Source: an uncultured Eubacteriales bacterium (GTDB lineage: Bacteria > Bacillota > Clostridia > Oscillospirales > Acutalibacteraceae). From it: a stretch of DNA of 64,000 nt. The notes under the pieces are model-generated. The model searched no databases and was not told where the DNA came from. It saw nothing but the letters and a program-made list of their open reading frames with translations. The stretch covers positions 111,613-175,612 of the forward strand of contig CAKSGV010000001.1 of the NCBI GenBank assembly GCA_934454845.1, read 5' to 3'. Within the stretch, counting starts at the first letter, position 1; each line of letters begins with the position of its first letter. Shown here one piece after another: positions 9,258-18,726 of the stretch. The position numbers and the translations under genes are program-made.

Positions 9258-9605
9258 TTATTTTACCCATTTTGCGTAAAGAGTCATACTTCCCTCAACA
9301 CCGTCGCCGAAGTCCCACTCCTGCGTCAGCGCTTTATCCTTGTACCAACCGGCGAATTTATATCCCTCTTTAACAGGTGTTTCGCTTAAGTTTATCTTGT
9401 CCGAATGTTTAAGCTTGATGCTTTCGATATGCGATCCGCCGTCGGTATCAAAATCTACGGTAAATCCGCTGTGACCGATAATAAAAGCCGTAACTAAAAC
9501 AAGCGCCGCAATAAGCACTGCAACCATTATATTAGCGGTCTTTAAAGGCATTTTTATTTTTGCATAAAGTCCGCCTGTGTTTTTAACTTTCTTTTCTTCG
9601 TTCAT
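9258..9605 (-). CDS. Small membrane protein with InlB (Listeria-Bacteroides) B-repeat
   Basis: 115 aa. A cytoplasmic Lys-rich N-terminus precedes one membrane helix (about residues 26-46). The outside part is a single InlB B-repeat: VDFDTDGGSHIESIKLKHSD, KINLSETPVKEGYKFAGWY and MTLYAKW. Such repeats are normally found in tandem in large secreted proteins; a lone repeat on a membrane anchor is unusual. The gene lies 26 nt after mglC and before the operon terminator, so it is probably co-expressed with the galactose/glucose importer. Its function is unknown; a surface or transporter accessory role is a guess. Confidence 0.75.
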   Translation of the reverse strand: MNEEKKVKNTGGLYAKIKMPLKTANIMVAVLIAALVLVTAFIIGHSGFTVDFDTDGGSHIESIKLKHSDKINLSETPVKEGYKFAGWYKDKALTQEWDFGDGVEGSMTLYAKWVK

Positions 9606-9631
9606 TTAGAATTTACCGCTCCTTCTTTAAA

Positions 9632-10717
9632 TTACTTGCGGGCAAGATATTTTCTCATATCGATAGCGCACGCAACAAGGATAATAAGACCTTTGATAAC
9701 ATAGAGCATATTTGCGTCTACAGAAAGAAAGTTAAGTCCTACAAAGATTATCTGAAGCAAGAAAACTCCGATAACGATACCGCTTATCTTACCTGTGCCT
9801 CCTACAAAGGAAACTCCTCCGATAACGCAGGCTGCTATGGCGTCGGACTCATAGTTAAGGCCGGTATTAGCCGAGCAAGAAGCGATTCTCGCGCCCTCGA
9901 TAAATCCTGTGATACCGTACATAACGCCGGCCAAAACAAACACAAGCACGATGGTTTTGAAAACATTAACTCCCGAAACATTCGCGGCCTCTTCATTTGA
10001 GCCTACCGCAAACATATTTTTACCGAACTTTGTTTTATTCCATATCACCCACATTATTGCCGTGAGAATAACGGAATATACCACATATTTCGGAACTGCT
10101 ACGGAGCCGACAGTGAAAAGAGTGCCTCTTACAAAGTTTGTATAAGAAGAGTCAAGCCCCGAAAGAGTCTGACCGTTGTTGCCGCCGATCATAAGATACA
10201 TAAGTACAAGACCGAATACTATAAGCTGGGTAGAAAGCGTTACTATAAAAGGATGAAGCTTGAATTTGGCAACGAAAAATCCGTTGACAAGTCCTACCAC
10301 CGCTCCGACTGCCACTACTATAAGCAAAACTGCCCAAAGCGGCATAACCGGTAGATTCGGAAAAATTTTATTTGCATATGATGTCATCTGCAAAAGCGAC
10401 GCCGCTATACAAGCTGTAAGACCTACACAGCGGCCCGCGGAAATATCCGTTCCCGTAAGCACGATAGCTCCGCCGATACCAAGCGCTATCGGAAGCTTTG
10501 CTGCTGTAAGAGAAACAATATTTACTATACTCGACACCGACAGAAATGCCGGTACTCTTATCGCTATATAAATAATTGCCGCCGCAATTATTATATACAT
10601 TGCATTGTTAAACAAAAGATCGCTTAACATTCTTCTTTTATCGGCACCGGAAGAATTGCTGAATTTTTCCCTCCACGCGCCTATACTGCTCTTTTTCTTT
10701 AAAGTTTCAGCAGACAT
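9632..10717 (-). CDS. mglC: Galactose/methylgalactoside ABC transporter permease
   Basis: 361 aa. It has about eight to ten hydrophobic segments and the BPD_transp_2 family features of MglC/RbsC, such as LGIGGAIVLTGTDISAGRCVG and GGTGKISGIVIG. The open frame extends upstream into mglA, but the start MSAETLKKK at 10717 is chosen because a GGAGG lies 7 nt before it, and only 1 nt before the alternative ATG at 10723. It forms the membrane pore for sugar import and works with MglA and MglB. The gene is 17 nt after mglA. Confidence 0.93.
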   Translation of the reverse strand: MSAETLKKKSSIGAWREKFSNSSGADKRRMLSDLLFNNAMYIIIAAAIIYIAIRVPAFLSVSSIVNIVSLTAAKLPIALGIGGAIVLTGTDISAGRCVGLTACIAASLLQMTSYANKIFPNLPVMPLWAVLLIVVAVGAVVGLVNGFFVAKFKLHPFIVTLSTQLIVFGLVLMYLMIGGNNGQTLSGLDSSYTNFVRGTLFTVGSVAVPKYVVYSVILTAIMWVIWNKTKFGKNMFAVGSNEEAANVSGVNVFKTIVLVFVLAGVMYGITGFIEGARIASCSANTGLNYESDAIAACVIGGVSFVGGTGKISGIVIGVFLLQIIFVGLNFLSVDANMLYVIKGLIILVACAIDMRKYLARK

Positions 10718-10734
10718 TTTCATTCCTCCGTTTT

Positions 10735-12267
10735 TTAAACATACTTTGCGGCAAGCGCCATTATTTCTTCCTGAGTAGCGGTTTTCGCGTCGACTTCGCC
10801 CGAAAGCCTTCCGCCCGACATAACAAGTATCCTGTCGCACACACCTAAAAGCTCCGGCATTTCGGAAGAAACCATTAAAACCGTTTTCCCTTTGTTTGCA
10901 AGATCGATTATTAGCTGATATATCTCATATTTCGCACCTACATCGATTCCTCTTGTTGGCTCGTCAAGCAAAAGTACCGTCGGATCAGTAAGAAGCCATC
11001 TTCCTAAAATTACTTTTTGCTGATTTCCTCCGGATAACGATCTTATTTTAGTTTCCTGAGAGGGCGTCTTTATCCGCATAGAATCAATGCACCACTTAGT
11101 GTTCTTTATTTGCTTTGATTTACTGACAAAAGGTCCCGATTTACATTTATCAAGACTCGAAATTGTGGCATTTTCGCGGATATTGAGAATTCCGAAAATT
11201 CCCGTTGCCCTGCGTTCCTCGGTGAGCATTGCAAATCCGTTTTTTATGGATTCACGCGAGTTGCGGTTTTTAACCGTTTTGCCTTCAAGCTTTAAATTCC
11301 CGCTCTTCCTTGTGGCTATTCCGAAAATATTTTCAAGAAGCTCGCTTCTGCCCGATCCGTCAAGACCTGCAACGCCTATAATCTCGCCTTTTTTTGCTTT
11401 AAAAGATACATCGCTGAGCTTTGAATACATCGCCGTCAAATTTTCTACTTCAAACAGCACATCGCCTACCTTATTCGTCTTAGGCGGATAGATATTTGTA
11501 AGCTCTCTTCCTACCATTAGCTTTATTATTTCATCCGTGGTAAGATCCTTTGCCTCTTTTGTAGCTATCCATTTTCCGTCGCGCATTATCGTAACTTCGT
11601 CGGAAATACGCAGAATTTCTTTCATTTTATGAGAAATATAAATAATTCCGCAACCCTTTTCTTTGAGCATATTTATGATCTTAAAAAGGTGTTCTACTTC
11701 GTCCTCGGTAAGAGAGGAGGTCGGCTCGTCAAAAACAATTACCTTGGCGTTATAAGAAACAGCCTTGGCAATTTCAACCATCTGCCTTTGAGAAACCGGC
11801 ATTTTGCTCATTACCGTTTTAGGATCTACATCGATCTCAAGCTTTTCAAAAATTTCTTTAGTGGCGGTGTACATTTTCTTTTCGCTCGTTATCGGCACAC
11901 CTTTGCAGACAGTCGGGAACCTTCCGAGCCACATATTGTCCATTACATTGCGCTTTAAAGCCTGATTAAGCTCCTGGTGAACCATCGCCACCCCGTTTTC
12001 AAGCGCTTCTTTGGAATTTTTGAAGTTAACCTCTTCGCCGTTTAAATAAATGTTTCCGCTGTCTTTGCCGTAAACTCCGAAAAGACATTTCATCAGCGTA
12101 GATTTCCCGGCACCGTTTTCACCCATAAGTGCGTGCACCGTTCCCGCCTTAACAGTAAGGCTAACCTTATCAAGCGCCTTAACTCCGGGAAACACTTTTT
12201 CGATATTATCCATCTGAAGCAGAACGGGAGCGTCGGATCTTGATTTTTCATTGTTCGTACCTGACAT
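10735..12267 (-). CDS. mglA: Galactose/methylgalactoside ABC transporter, double ATPase
   Basis: 510 aa with two fused ABC domains, the hallmark of the CUT2 family. The first has Walker A GENGAGKSTL, signature-region PVSQRQMVEIAKA and Walker B VIVFDEPTSSL. The second has the degenerate loop GLDGSGRSELL, signature LSGGNQQKVILGRW and VLLLDEPTRGIDVG. It powers uptake of galactose, glucose or related sugars through MglC. Upstream lies the mglB-mglA intergenic hairpin, which probably lowers mglA/mglC expression relative to the binding protein. Confidence 0.95.
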   Translation of the reverse strand: MSGTNNEKSRSDAPVLLQMDNIEKVFPGVKALDKVSLTVKAGTVHALMGENGAGKSTLMKCLFGVYGKDSGNIYLNGEEVNFKNSKEALENGVAMVHQELNQALKRNVMDNMWLGRFPTVCKGVPITSEKKMYTATKEIFEKLEIDVDPKTVMSKMPVSQRQMVEIAKAVSYNAKVIVFDEPTSSLTEDEVEHLFKIINMLKEKGCGIIYISHKMKEILRISDEVTIMRDGKWIATKEAKDLTTDEIIKLMVGRELTNIYPPKTNKVGDVLFEVENLTAMYSKLSDVSFKAKKGEIIGVAGLDGSGRSELLENIFGIATRKSGNLKLEGKTVKNRNSRESIKNGFAMLTEERRATGIFGILNIRENATISSLDKCKSGPFVSKSKQIKNTKWCIDSMRIKTPSQETKIRSLSGGNQQKVILGRWLLTDPTVLLLDEPTRGIDVGAKYEIYQLIIDLANKGKTVLMVSSEMPELLGVCDRILVMSGGRLSGEVDAKTATQEEIMALAAKYV

Positions 12268-12297
12268 ATAACTTAATTCCCCCGTTTAAAGATTTTT

Positions 12298-12328
12298 CAA
12301 ACAGAGCGGTAATAAACCGCTCTGTTTG
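12298..12328 (-). promoter_or_regulatory. mglB-mglA intergenic stem-loop
   Basis: A perfect 13-bp stem (CAAACAGAGCGGT / ACCGCTCTGTTTG) with a 5-nt loop lies between mglB and mglA, 31 nt ahead of the mglA start. There is no strong T-run directly after it, so it fits a partial terminator or an mRNA-stabilising hairpin that leaves mglB message in excess, a common arrangement in binding-protein operons. Confidence 0.7.
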
Positions 12329-12342
12329 AATTTTTATTGAAT

Positions 12343-13407
12343 TTATTCGCCTGTGTAAACAGCGTAAGGAATGTTTACTCTCCAGGTTCCTACAACATCG
12401 TCGGAATTTACGCCGTCGAATTTTTCTTTTGAATCGAGGAAATCCTGAGCAATTGTGGTTATAACGTTTGCCATTCCCTCGGCGTCCTGCTTAATGCTTC
12501 CTACCATACTTCCGTTCTTAATAGCTGACTGTGCTGCGTCAGTTGCGTCAACTCCGAATACGGGGATAGTTTTACCCGATCCATTGTTGTAGCCTGCCGC
12601 CTGTAAAGCGGAGATCGCGCCGAGTGCCATTTCATCGTTGTTGGCGATTACAAGCTCAACCATATTTTTATTGGCTTCGCTGTACTGTGCAAGTATTGTA
12701 GACATATAATTTGTAGCTGCCGCAGATGACCATAAGCCGTCTTGGTCAACAAGATATTTGTTTGTGTTGGAAGCGTCATAGAAAGAAAGCTTCTCTTTTG
12801 AGTTTTCAGTGAGGACCTTGTCCGCGTCTTCAACGCCGAACTGTGTGCGGGCGATAGCTTCCATATTGCCCTCCTGGCCTTTGAACATTACATAGCTGAT
12901 TTTTCCGTCGCCGTTTAAATCGACCTTATCGAAATTCTCAACTAAATAATTGCCTATCATTTCGCCCTGCATATGACCTGCCATTTCGTAATCAGTTCCT
13001 ACAAATACGCATTTGTCATAACTGCTTACAACGCTTTCTTCAACCGAGCGGTTAAAGAAGATAACCGGAATGTTCTGAGCCTTGGCAAGATCAACGATGT
13101 TTTGTGCGGCGTCGTTTGATCCTGTATCAACAACATTTACGATCAGCGCTTTAGAACCCTTTGCGATAGCTGTGGTTACCTGCTCTGTCTGAGTTGTCTG
13201 GTTGCCGTTGGCATCATAGTTCTGGAATTTGATTCCGGCCTTTTTAAGGAGTTTGTCCATCGAAGTTCTGACGCTTGAAATGTAAGTGTCGGAATAGGTA
13301 TAGTAAAATACCGAAACTTCGCCTTTATCAGAGGATCCGGAACCGCCGCAGGCGGTAAGCCCCATAACAAGAGCCAGTGCAAGTAAAAGTGTTATGATTT
13401 TTTTCAT
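12343..13407 (-). CDS. mglB: Galactose/glucose-binding lipoprotein of the mgl transporter
   Basis: 354 aa. The lipoprotein signal peptide ends at GLTACGG. The mature part is a type 1 periplasmic binding fold with VSVFYYTYSDTYISSVRTS, VNVVDTGS and VIANNDEMALGAISAL. The segment DLNGDGKISYVMFKGQEG is the EF-hand-like calcium loop and hinge found in MglB proteins, which supports galactose/glucose rather than ribose as ligand. It is the first gene of the mgl operon, lipid-anchored outside the cell, and delivers sugar to MglC/MglA. Confidence 0.93.
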   Translation of the reverse strand: MKKIITLLLALALVMGLTACGGSGSSDKGEVSVFYYTYSDTYISSVRTSMDKLLKKAGIKFQNYDANGNQTTQTEQVTTAIAKGSKALIVNVVDTGSNDAAQNIVDLAKAQNIPVIFFNRSVEESVVSSYDKCVFVGTDYEMAGHMQGEMIGNYLVENFDKVDLNGDGKISYVMFKGQEGNMEAIARTQFGVEDADKVLTENSKEKLSFYDASNTNKYLVDQDGLWSSAAATNYMSTILAQYSEANKNMVELVIANNDEMALGAISALQAAGYNNGSGKTIPVFGVDATDAAQSAIKNGSMVGSIKQDAEGMANVITTIAQDFLDSKEKFDGVNSDDVVGTWRVNIPYAVYTGE

Positions 13408-13456
13408 TTTGAGTTTACCTCCCTTTATTTACGACCTTTCCTTTGTCGTTGCCTTA

Positions 13457-13479
13457 ATTATAGCGACAAAATAAAGAAA
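13457..13479 (-). promoter_or_regulatory. mgl operon promoter -10 region
   Basis: On the minus strand a perfect TATAAT box (13462-13457) lies 49 nt upstream of the mglB start, with no good -35 hexamer upstream (best match TTATCT). Activator-dependent transcription, for instance by the neighbouring YesN-type regulator, would fit. An AAAGGTCGTAAATAAAGGGAGG leader with the ribosome site follows; no riboswitch fold is evident. Confidence 0.55.
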
Positions 13480-13530
13480 GATAAATGGGATTTTTTATTC
13501 AAAATGTATAAAAAATTATTCAAAAAAGAA

Positions 13531-13561
13531 AACCCGCAGCCGTAAAAAACGACTGCGGGTT
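13531..13561 (-). terminator. Terminator after MATE operon
   Basis: On the minus strand a 12-bp stem (AACCCGCAGTCG / CGGCTGCGGGTT, one G-T pair) with a T-rich loop is followed by TTCTTTTTTG. It closes the yhaO-yhaN-MATE operon before the mgl promoter. Confidence 0.85.
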
Positions 13562-13588
13562 ATTAGATTTTAGCCGCAAGACATCAGA

Positions 13589-14962
13589 CTACCTGACTTC
13601 TCCTTTTATAAACTTTTTTCCTTTTCTTTTTATCGTTATCAGATAAGATATGAATACCGCACTGAAAGTGAGCACCCAGGATATCGGATAGGAAATAAAG
13701 AGCCCTGCAAATGTGTGATATTCGGGGCTCGCAAAAACAGTGAATATCCACACGATTCTCATTACGCAAACTCCGACAATGGTTATTACCATCGGAACAA
13801 CAGAAGATCCTATGCCTCTCATCGATCCCGTTACAGTATCCATAATTCCGCAGAGAAAATAAGGAACAAGAATAAATTTCATTCTTTCAAGTCCGAAATC
13901 GATAGCAGACTTCGAATCCTTGATATAAATTTCAAGGAGAGGTCTGCCGAAAGCATAGGAAACCGTACCGATAACCAAGCCTACCGCCGCAACTGTCATA
14001 AGGCAGGCAAACGTTACTTTCTTTACTCTCTTTAAATTGCCCGCGCCGTAATTCTGACCGCAGAAATTAAGCGCCGTCTGCTGAAACGAGTTCATCGCAA
14101 CATAGCAAAATCCCTCTATGCTCGAAGAAGCCGCGCTGCCCGACATCGCCGCACTGCCGAATGAATTTACGGAAGACTGAATTATAACGTTCGAAATAGA
14201 AAACAGCGAGCTTTGAAGTCCTGCCGGCACTCCGATCGCAAGTATCTTTTTAAGTGCGGGAATATTTATATGTATCTTTTTTAACTCAAGCTTTATAAGA
14301 TCTTTTCTTTTTATAAGTTCTCTTATCACAAGCAAAGAGCTTAAAGCCTGCGAAATTGTGGTTGCAAGCGCAACTCCCGCAACATCCATTTTAAATGCGG
14401 CAACAAACACAATATTCAATATAACGTTCAGCACTCCGGCAACAGTCAGAAAAATAAGCGGTGATTTCGTATCGCCGGCGGCTCTTAAAATCGCCGCGCC
14501 GAAGTTATATACCATTAAAAATGTCATACCCGAAAAATAGATCTTCATATAAACCGACGAAAGCGAAAGAATTTTGCCTGCGGGCGTGCCCATAGCCTCA
14601 AGCATAGGTTTCGAAAGAAGAATTCCTATAAAGGTTAAAAGAATTCCTCCTATTAATGCTACGGGTATCGCAGTATGAACGGCTTTTTCGGTGTTTTCTT
14701 TGCTTTTGGCTCCTATTCCCTGCGCTACCGCAACTCCCGCTCCAAGCGAAAGACCTATAAAAAGATTTACAAATAAGTTTGTAAGAGACGATGTGGCACC
14801 CACCGCCGCAACAGAGTCGCTTCCCGAAAACCAGCCCACAACAATAAGGTCCGCGGCGTTGAAAAGCAACTGCAAAAGGCCTGTGAGAATGATCGGCACC
14901 GTATAAATTACCACATTCTTAAAGATCGGTCCTCTGCACATATTTTCGGAATTGAATTTCAT
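13589..14962 (-). CDS. MATE family multidrug/cation antiporter
   Basis: 457 aa with about twelve hydrophobic segments in two halves. GPIFKNVVIYTVPIILTGLL, LFNAADLIVVGWFSG and AAILRAAGDTKSPL are diagnostic MatE motifs, and the second half repeats GVPAGLQSSLFSISNVIIQ and RGIGSSVVPM. It exports drugs or metabolites against a Na+ or H+ gradient; the substrate cannot be told. It follows the YhaN-like gene by 16 nt and is likely in the same transcript. The start is preceded by an AGAGGT-type site. Confidence 0.92.
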   Translation of the reverse strand: MKFNSENMCRGPIFKNVVIYTVPIILTGLLQLLFNAADLIVVGWFSGSDSVAAVGATSSLTNLFVNLFIGLSLGAGVAVAQGIGAKSKENTEKAVHTAIPVALIGGILLTFIGILLSKPMLEAMGTPAGKILSLSSVYMKIYFSGMTFLMVYNFGAAILRAAGDTKSPLIFLTVAGVLNVILNIVFVAAFKMDVAGVALATTISQALSSLLVIRELIKRKDLIKLELKKIHINIPALKKILAIGVPAGLQSSLFSISNVIIQSSVNSFGSAAMSGSAASSSIEGFCYVAMNSFQQTALNFCGQNYGAGNLKRVKKVTFACLMTVAAVGLVIGTVSYAFGRPLLEIYIKDSKSAIDFGLERMKFILVPYFLCGIMDTVTGSMRGIGSSVVPMVITIVGVCVMRIVWIFTVFASPEYHTFAGLFISYPISWVLTFSAVFISYLITIKRKGKKFIKGEVR

Positions 14963-14978
14963 AATTTTTAAAACCTCT

Positions 14979-17294
14979 TTAAAAATTTAAGACTTTTATA
15001 TTTTCTTTTTCTGCAATTTCCGCAATATTTTTGTGGCAGGTAAAAAGTATCACCTGCGAATTCTCAGAAAAATTTTTAAGCGCTTTTATTGCGTTTTCCG
15101 TTCTTTGATCGTCATAATTTGAAAGGCAGTCGTCAAGAAAAACAGGCAATGGTCCGTTTAAACTTATCATAGAAGAAACCGCGAGCCTTAAGCTTAAATA
15201 TATCTGATCGACAGTTCCGCTGCTGAAATAATCTATTTTTCTCAGTCCGAAAATCTCGCCCTCTGCTTCGGGCTCTAATGTTTTATCAACCGAAAGCTTA
15301 CTGTATTTCCCGTTTGTAAGCAAGCTTAATATTTCCTGTGCTTTTTCTTCCAATTTTCCGCCGTATCCGCCCCTTATTTCCGCAAAGCACTCGTTAATTG
15401 TATTTAAAGCAAGCGTTCCTGCATTGTAAAAATCATACTCTGCCAAAAGCGATTCCTTTTGTTCCTCAATTTCTCTTTTAATATTTTCGGGTTCTCTTAC
15501 TCTCGAATATCTTTCTGAAATTCCGCTTTTTTGCGCATTGAAACTGCCTATAAGCGAATTTAAAAGCTGATTTTGAGCTCTAAGCTTATCTTTAAGCGAA
15601 GATAAATCAATGATTTTTTCATCAGAACAGTTTTCCGCTCTTTTTAAAGCCTCTTCATAAGATATATCTCCCGCTTCTTTTTTATAAAGCTCTTCTTTGG
15701 TTTTAAGCTTTTCAAGTTCGCTTAATATTTCGGAAAGATAATCGGAAAGTTTAATATTATCGGGGCATTTGGTATTTAATTTTAACTCTTTTTCCTTTAA
15801 AAGAAGATTGCTTAAAGCTTTTTCTTCGGATTTTAAAGAATCGCTTAGAGCATTTAAAGAATTTTTCTTTTCACTTGCGTTTATTTGCGAGCGGTCGTTT
15901 TCCCTCGAAAGCTCAAAAATCTTTTCATTGTTTCGGGTAATTTTTTCGGAAATATCCGATCTGTGATTTTTAAGACTTGAAGAAAGCGATATTAATTCGC
16001 GGTATTTATCCTGTTTCTCCTGATATTTTTTATCCGGTAACAGCGAGATAAAAAGAGATATCATAAATCCCGCAAAGCCCAGAATTAACGCGGCAATTCC
16101 GAGAGATTTTATAACAAATGTCAGCCCTATGCCCAAAAGGCAAAATAAAATTCCTAAAAAAAACAATGGCTTATTAAGCGGTCTTTTGCCCGATGATGAT
16201 TTAAGCTCTGCTTCATAAGCGCTTATCGCTTCGCTTAATTTCAGCTCTTTTTCATCCGTAGCTTCTCTTCTTTTTAAAAGCTCCGCGTTTTCTTGTTCTA
16301 TTGCTAAAAGCTCTTTTGAGTCTTTATTTCCCTCATTGATATTTTTTAGCTGTCCGCTTAAATTTTCAATGTCTGATTTAAGATTTTCGCATTTGCTCTT
16401 TTTATTTAAAATTTCATTTTCAAGATCTCTTATATTTTTTTCATATTCACGGTTTGGAAAAGTACCGTCTGAAAAAGCGGTTTTTAATTTATAATTTTCA
16501 AGTTCCGATCTTGCGGAAATAAACTGCTTTATTTTAAGATTTTCTTTTATTTCTTCGGATTTTTGAATAAGAGCCTCTGTTTTGCTTATATCAGACCTTA
16601 AATTATTAATTTTACCGCTTAGATCTTCAAGCTCTTTTTCTTCTTCCGTTCTGCTTTTTACCGCGTTAAGACTTCCGAAATACTCGTCTTCAAGCTCCGC
16701 CGTTTTCTTTTCTCTTTCTCTTATAGCACCGTTTTTTTTATTCTTCGATATAAGCTTAAACAGAGCCTTAGAAATATTTTCCTCCACTTTTTTGCATGAG
16801 CTCTCATCATCGCCCGTAGATAAAATATTCGATAGCTTTGAATTAAGCTCGTCTTCGGCAAATGCGTCATGAGAAAAATCGGAGGAATCCGTAAAAAGGC
16901 TTCTTTCGAAAGCCTGCGCGCTTAACCCGAAAAAAGTTTTTCCTATTTCTCTGTCGGTAGTTAAAACTTCGCCCGTATCGCGGTTTTTAAGAGTAACGCT
17001 GTCGCTTGAATCGGTTTTTCCGAAGATTCTTTCTAAAGTATATCTATGGTTTTCATGCTCAAAATTAATTCTTCCTCCCGCTCTTTCTCCGCTCCATGGG
17101 AGATATTTTGTTCTTGCCGGCATAATTTTTTGCGATCTTGAATTTGAGCCGTAAAACATCATTTTTATAAAGTTCATCACGGTGGTTTTTCCGTTTTCAT
17201 TCTCGCCGTAAATCACATTCATATTTTCGCCGAATTCAAGCGAAAAATCCTTTAACTTCCCGAAAGCACCTATGTAAATATCATTAATCTTCAT
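14979..17294 (-). CDS. SbcC/YhaN-like SMC-type ATPase
   Basis: 771 aa. Walker A is GENENGKTTVMNFIKMMFYG at about residues 31-50; the middle consists of long coiled coils; the C-terminus carries the ABC signature (DYFSSGTVDQIYLSLRLA) and Walker B LPVFLDDCLSNYD. Two adjacent hydrophobic segments (about residues 370-415) sit in the middle of the coiled coil, which is unusual for SbcC but known in YhaN. The protein is shorter than classic SbcC (over 1000 aa). It should act with the nuclease encoded just upstream (11-nt overlap) on DNA ends or hairpins, possibly at the membrane. Confidence 0.88.
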   Translation of the reverse strand: MKINDIYIGAFGKLKDFSLEFGENMNVIYGENENGKTTVMNFIKMMFYGSNSRSQKIMPARTKYLPWSGERAGGRINFEHENHRYTLERIFGKTDSSDSVTLKNRDTGEVLTTDREIGKTFFGLSAQAFERSLFTDSSDFSHDAFAEDELNSKLSNILSTGDDESSCKKVEENISKALFKLISKNKKNGAIREREKKTAELEDEYFGSLNAVKSRTEEEKELEDLSGKINNLRSDISKTEALIQKSEEIKENLKIKQFISARSELENYKLKTAFSDGTFPNREYEKNIRDLENEILNKKSKCENLKSDIENLSGQLKNINEGNKDSKELLAIEQENAELLKRREATDEKELKLSEAISAYEAELKSSSGKRPLNKPLFFLGILFCLLGIGLTFVIKSLGIAALILGFAGFMISLFISLLPDKKYQEKQDKYRELISLSSSLKNHRSDISEKITRNNEKIFELSRENDRSQINASEKKNSLNALSDSLKSEEKALSNLLLKEKELKLNTKCPDNIKLSDYLSEILSELEKLKTKEELYKKEAGDISYEEALKRAENCSDEKIIDLSSLKDKLRAQNQLLNSLIGSFNAQKSGISERYSRVREPENIKREIEEQKESLLAEYDFYNAGTLALNTINECFAEIRGGYGGKLEEKAQEILSLLTNGKYSKLSVDKTLEPEAEGEIFGLRKIDYFSSGTVDQIYLSLRLAVSSMISLNGPLPVFLDDCLSNYDDQRTENAIKALKNFSENSQVILFTCHKNIAEIAEKENIKVLNF

Positions 17295-18417
17295 TAAACT
17301 TTACCTCTTGCGTAAATGCTTTAAGACCGATATTAAGCGCAGTTAAATACAGCTCTTTTTCATTGTCATTAGCCGACTCGATCATTTGAAGCATTTTCTT
17401 AACGAATTTGCCCTTTAATGTGTTTTCGGAAGATAAAAGCTTTAGATCCGTTTTTGTTTCGGTTTTATCGCGGAGCTTTACAAAATAGAGCTTTTCTTTA
17501 AGCCTTGTCGCAATTTCATCTAAATTCAGCCTGATTTCTTCCGGAATATTGCCTATAAGATCTATCTTATAAAGATTTTTTTGATAATTTAAGCCGAATT
17601 CGTAATTTAATTTATTTAAAATTATTTCCGCAGCGCTGCGTTCGTCTGAAGCCTCGGAAATATCCGCTTTTAAATAAACATATTCTCTTGAGCAGACGCA
17701 TACAAATTCAAGATTGCAGTATCTTTTTCCCACTTCTCCGATATAAACGCCTTTTTCACCTGTTTCATCAAATCCGTGACCTTCTATTGAACCGCTGTAG
17801 GCATAAAAAGTGTTGCCGGATCTTAAAATATCGCTCCTTTTGTGAATATGGCCGAGCGCCGCATAGTCAGCCTTGGAATTTGCAATATCACTCTCTGTAA
17901 CAGAATTGTAATTCCCGCCTTTTGTTCCCGAAAGCTCCCCATGAACGCACATAATATTGATATGATCATCATCGATATCAAGGGGTAAAAATAATGGATT
18001 GCTTGAAAAAGCTTCTTTAAATGAACTGCCGAAAACACAGGTTTTAAGATCTTCAAACTTAATGCTTTCTCCCGAGGTTGAAAGAATATGAAAATTATCC
18101 GGTATATCGGATATTTTTAAAAAAGGAGAAGAATAGTTTAACGGATCGTGATTTCCGGCAGAAAAAACGAACTCCATATCTTTTGCGGATCTTACAGCGC
18201 CGAATACCCCTGAAACAAACTCTTCTTCAACATAGTTTGAATCAAGCATATCGCCTGCAATAAGAACTATTTTAACTTCTCTTTTTTGCGCCTCTTTTAT
18301 CGCTCTTTCAAATGTGAGCAGGGTTTCAAAACGACGGCTTTTGCTCTGCGATTTCAGCAGATTTTCCTCCGCTCCCAAATGAAGATCGGCGCAATGCATA
18401 ATTTTAATTCTTTCCAT
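17284..18417 (-). CDS. SbcD/YhaO-like metallophosphoesterase, DNA-repair nuclease
   Basis: 377 aa. The calcineurin-type metal-binding motifs are in order: MHCADLHLG (DxH), LIAGDMLDSN (GDxxD), FSAGNHDPLN (GNHD), and later CVHGELSG and ALGHIHKR. This is the Mre11/SbcD layout in a YhaO-length protein. It would be the nuclease subunit working with the ATPase whose start overlaps its end by 11 nt. A minus-strand promoter (TTGAAT at 18474-18469, 17-nt spacer, TAAAAT at 18451-18446) lies upstream, divergent from the prfA operon. Confidence 0.9.
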   Translation of the reverse strand: MERIKIMHCADLHLGAEENLLKSQSKSRRFETLLTFERAIKEAQKREVKIVLIAGDMLDSNYVEEEFVSGVFGAVRSAKDMEFVFSAGNHDPLNYSSPFLKISDIPDNFHILSTSGESIKFEDLKTCVFGSSFKEAFSSNPLFLPLDIDDDHINIMCVHGELSGTKGGNYNSVTESDIANSKADYAALGHIHKRSDILRSGNTFYAYSGSIEGHGFDETGEKGVYIGEVGKRYCNLEFVCVCSREYVYLKADISEASDERSAAEIILNKLNYEFGLNYQKNLYKIDLIGNIPEEIRLNLDEIATRLKEKLYFVKLRDKTETKTDLKLLSSENTLKGKFVKKMLQMIESANDNEKELYLTALNIGLKAFTQEVKFNED

Positions 18418-18445
18418 TATTTTAACACCTCAAAAATTTAAATTT

Positions 18446-18512
18446 ATTTTACACCAAAATATAATTTTATTCAAGTCTTGCTATTGCCTTTTAGAAGAAT
18501 ATATATTATAAT
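18446..18512. promoter_or_regulatory. Divergent promoters: yhaO-like operon (-) and DUF951-prfA operon (+)
   Basis: Plus strand: TTGCCT (18484-18489), 17-nt spacer, TATAAT (18507-18512), 23 nt before the DUF951 start. Minus strand: TTGAAT (18474-18469), 17-nt spacer, TAAAAT (18451-18446). Both are sigma-A-like. Confidence 0.7.
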
Positions 18513-18535
18513 TTTATTTAAAAAGGATTGATTGA

Positions 18536-18724
18536 ATGGATATAAATGTCGGCGATAGAGTCGTGATGAAAAAAAAGCACCCCTGCGGCTGCAATGAGTT
18601 TGAAATAACACGGATCGGAATGGACTTTAAGCTTAAGTGTTTAGGCTGTTCAAGAGAAATAATGGTGCCGAGGGCAAAAGCTGAAAAAAGTATCAAAAAA
18701 ATCATTGAAGAAAAGGATAATTAA
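18536..18724 (+). CDS. DUF951 family small protein
   Basis: 62 aa. MDINVGDRVVMKKKHPCGC, FEITRIGMDFKLKCLGC and the Lys-rich end are the DUF951 family pattern; the family is small, basic and widespread in Firmicutes. The CGC and CLGC cysteines suggest a zinc-binding site. The role is not established; frequent linkage to translation genes, here directly ahead of prfA (2-nt gap), hints at a translation or nucleic-acid role. The start follows an AAAGGA site. Confidence 0.85.
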   Translation: MDINVGDRVVMKKKHPCGCNEFEITRIGMDFKLKCLGCSREIMVPRAKAEKSIKKIIEEKDN

Positions 18725-18726
18725 TA

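Noticed and set aside
13408..13456. Sugar riboswitch before mglB
   Set aside because: Leader too short; no conserved structured core.
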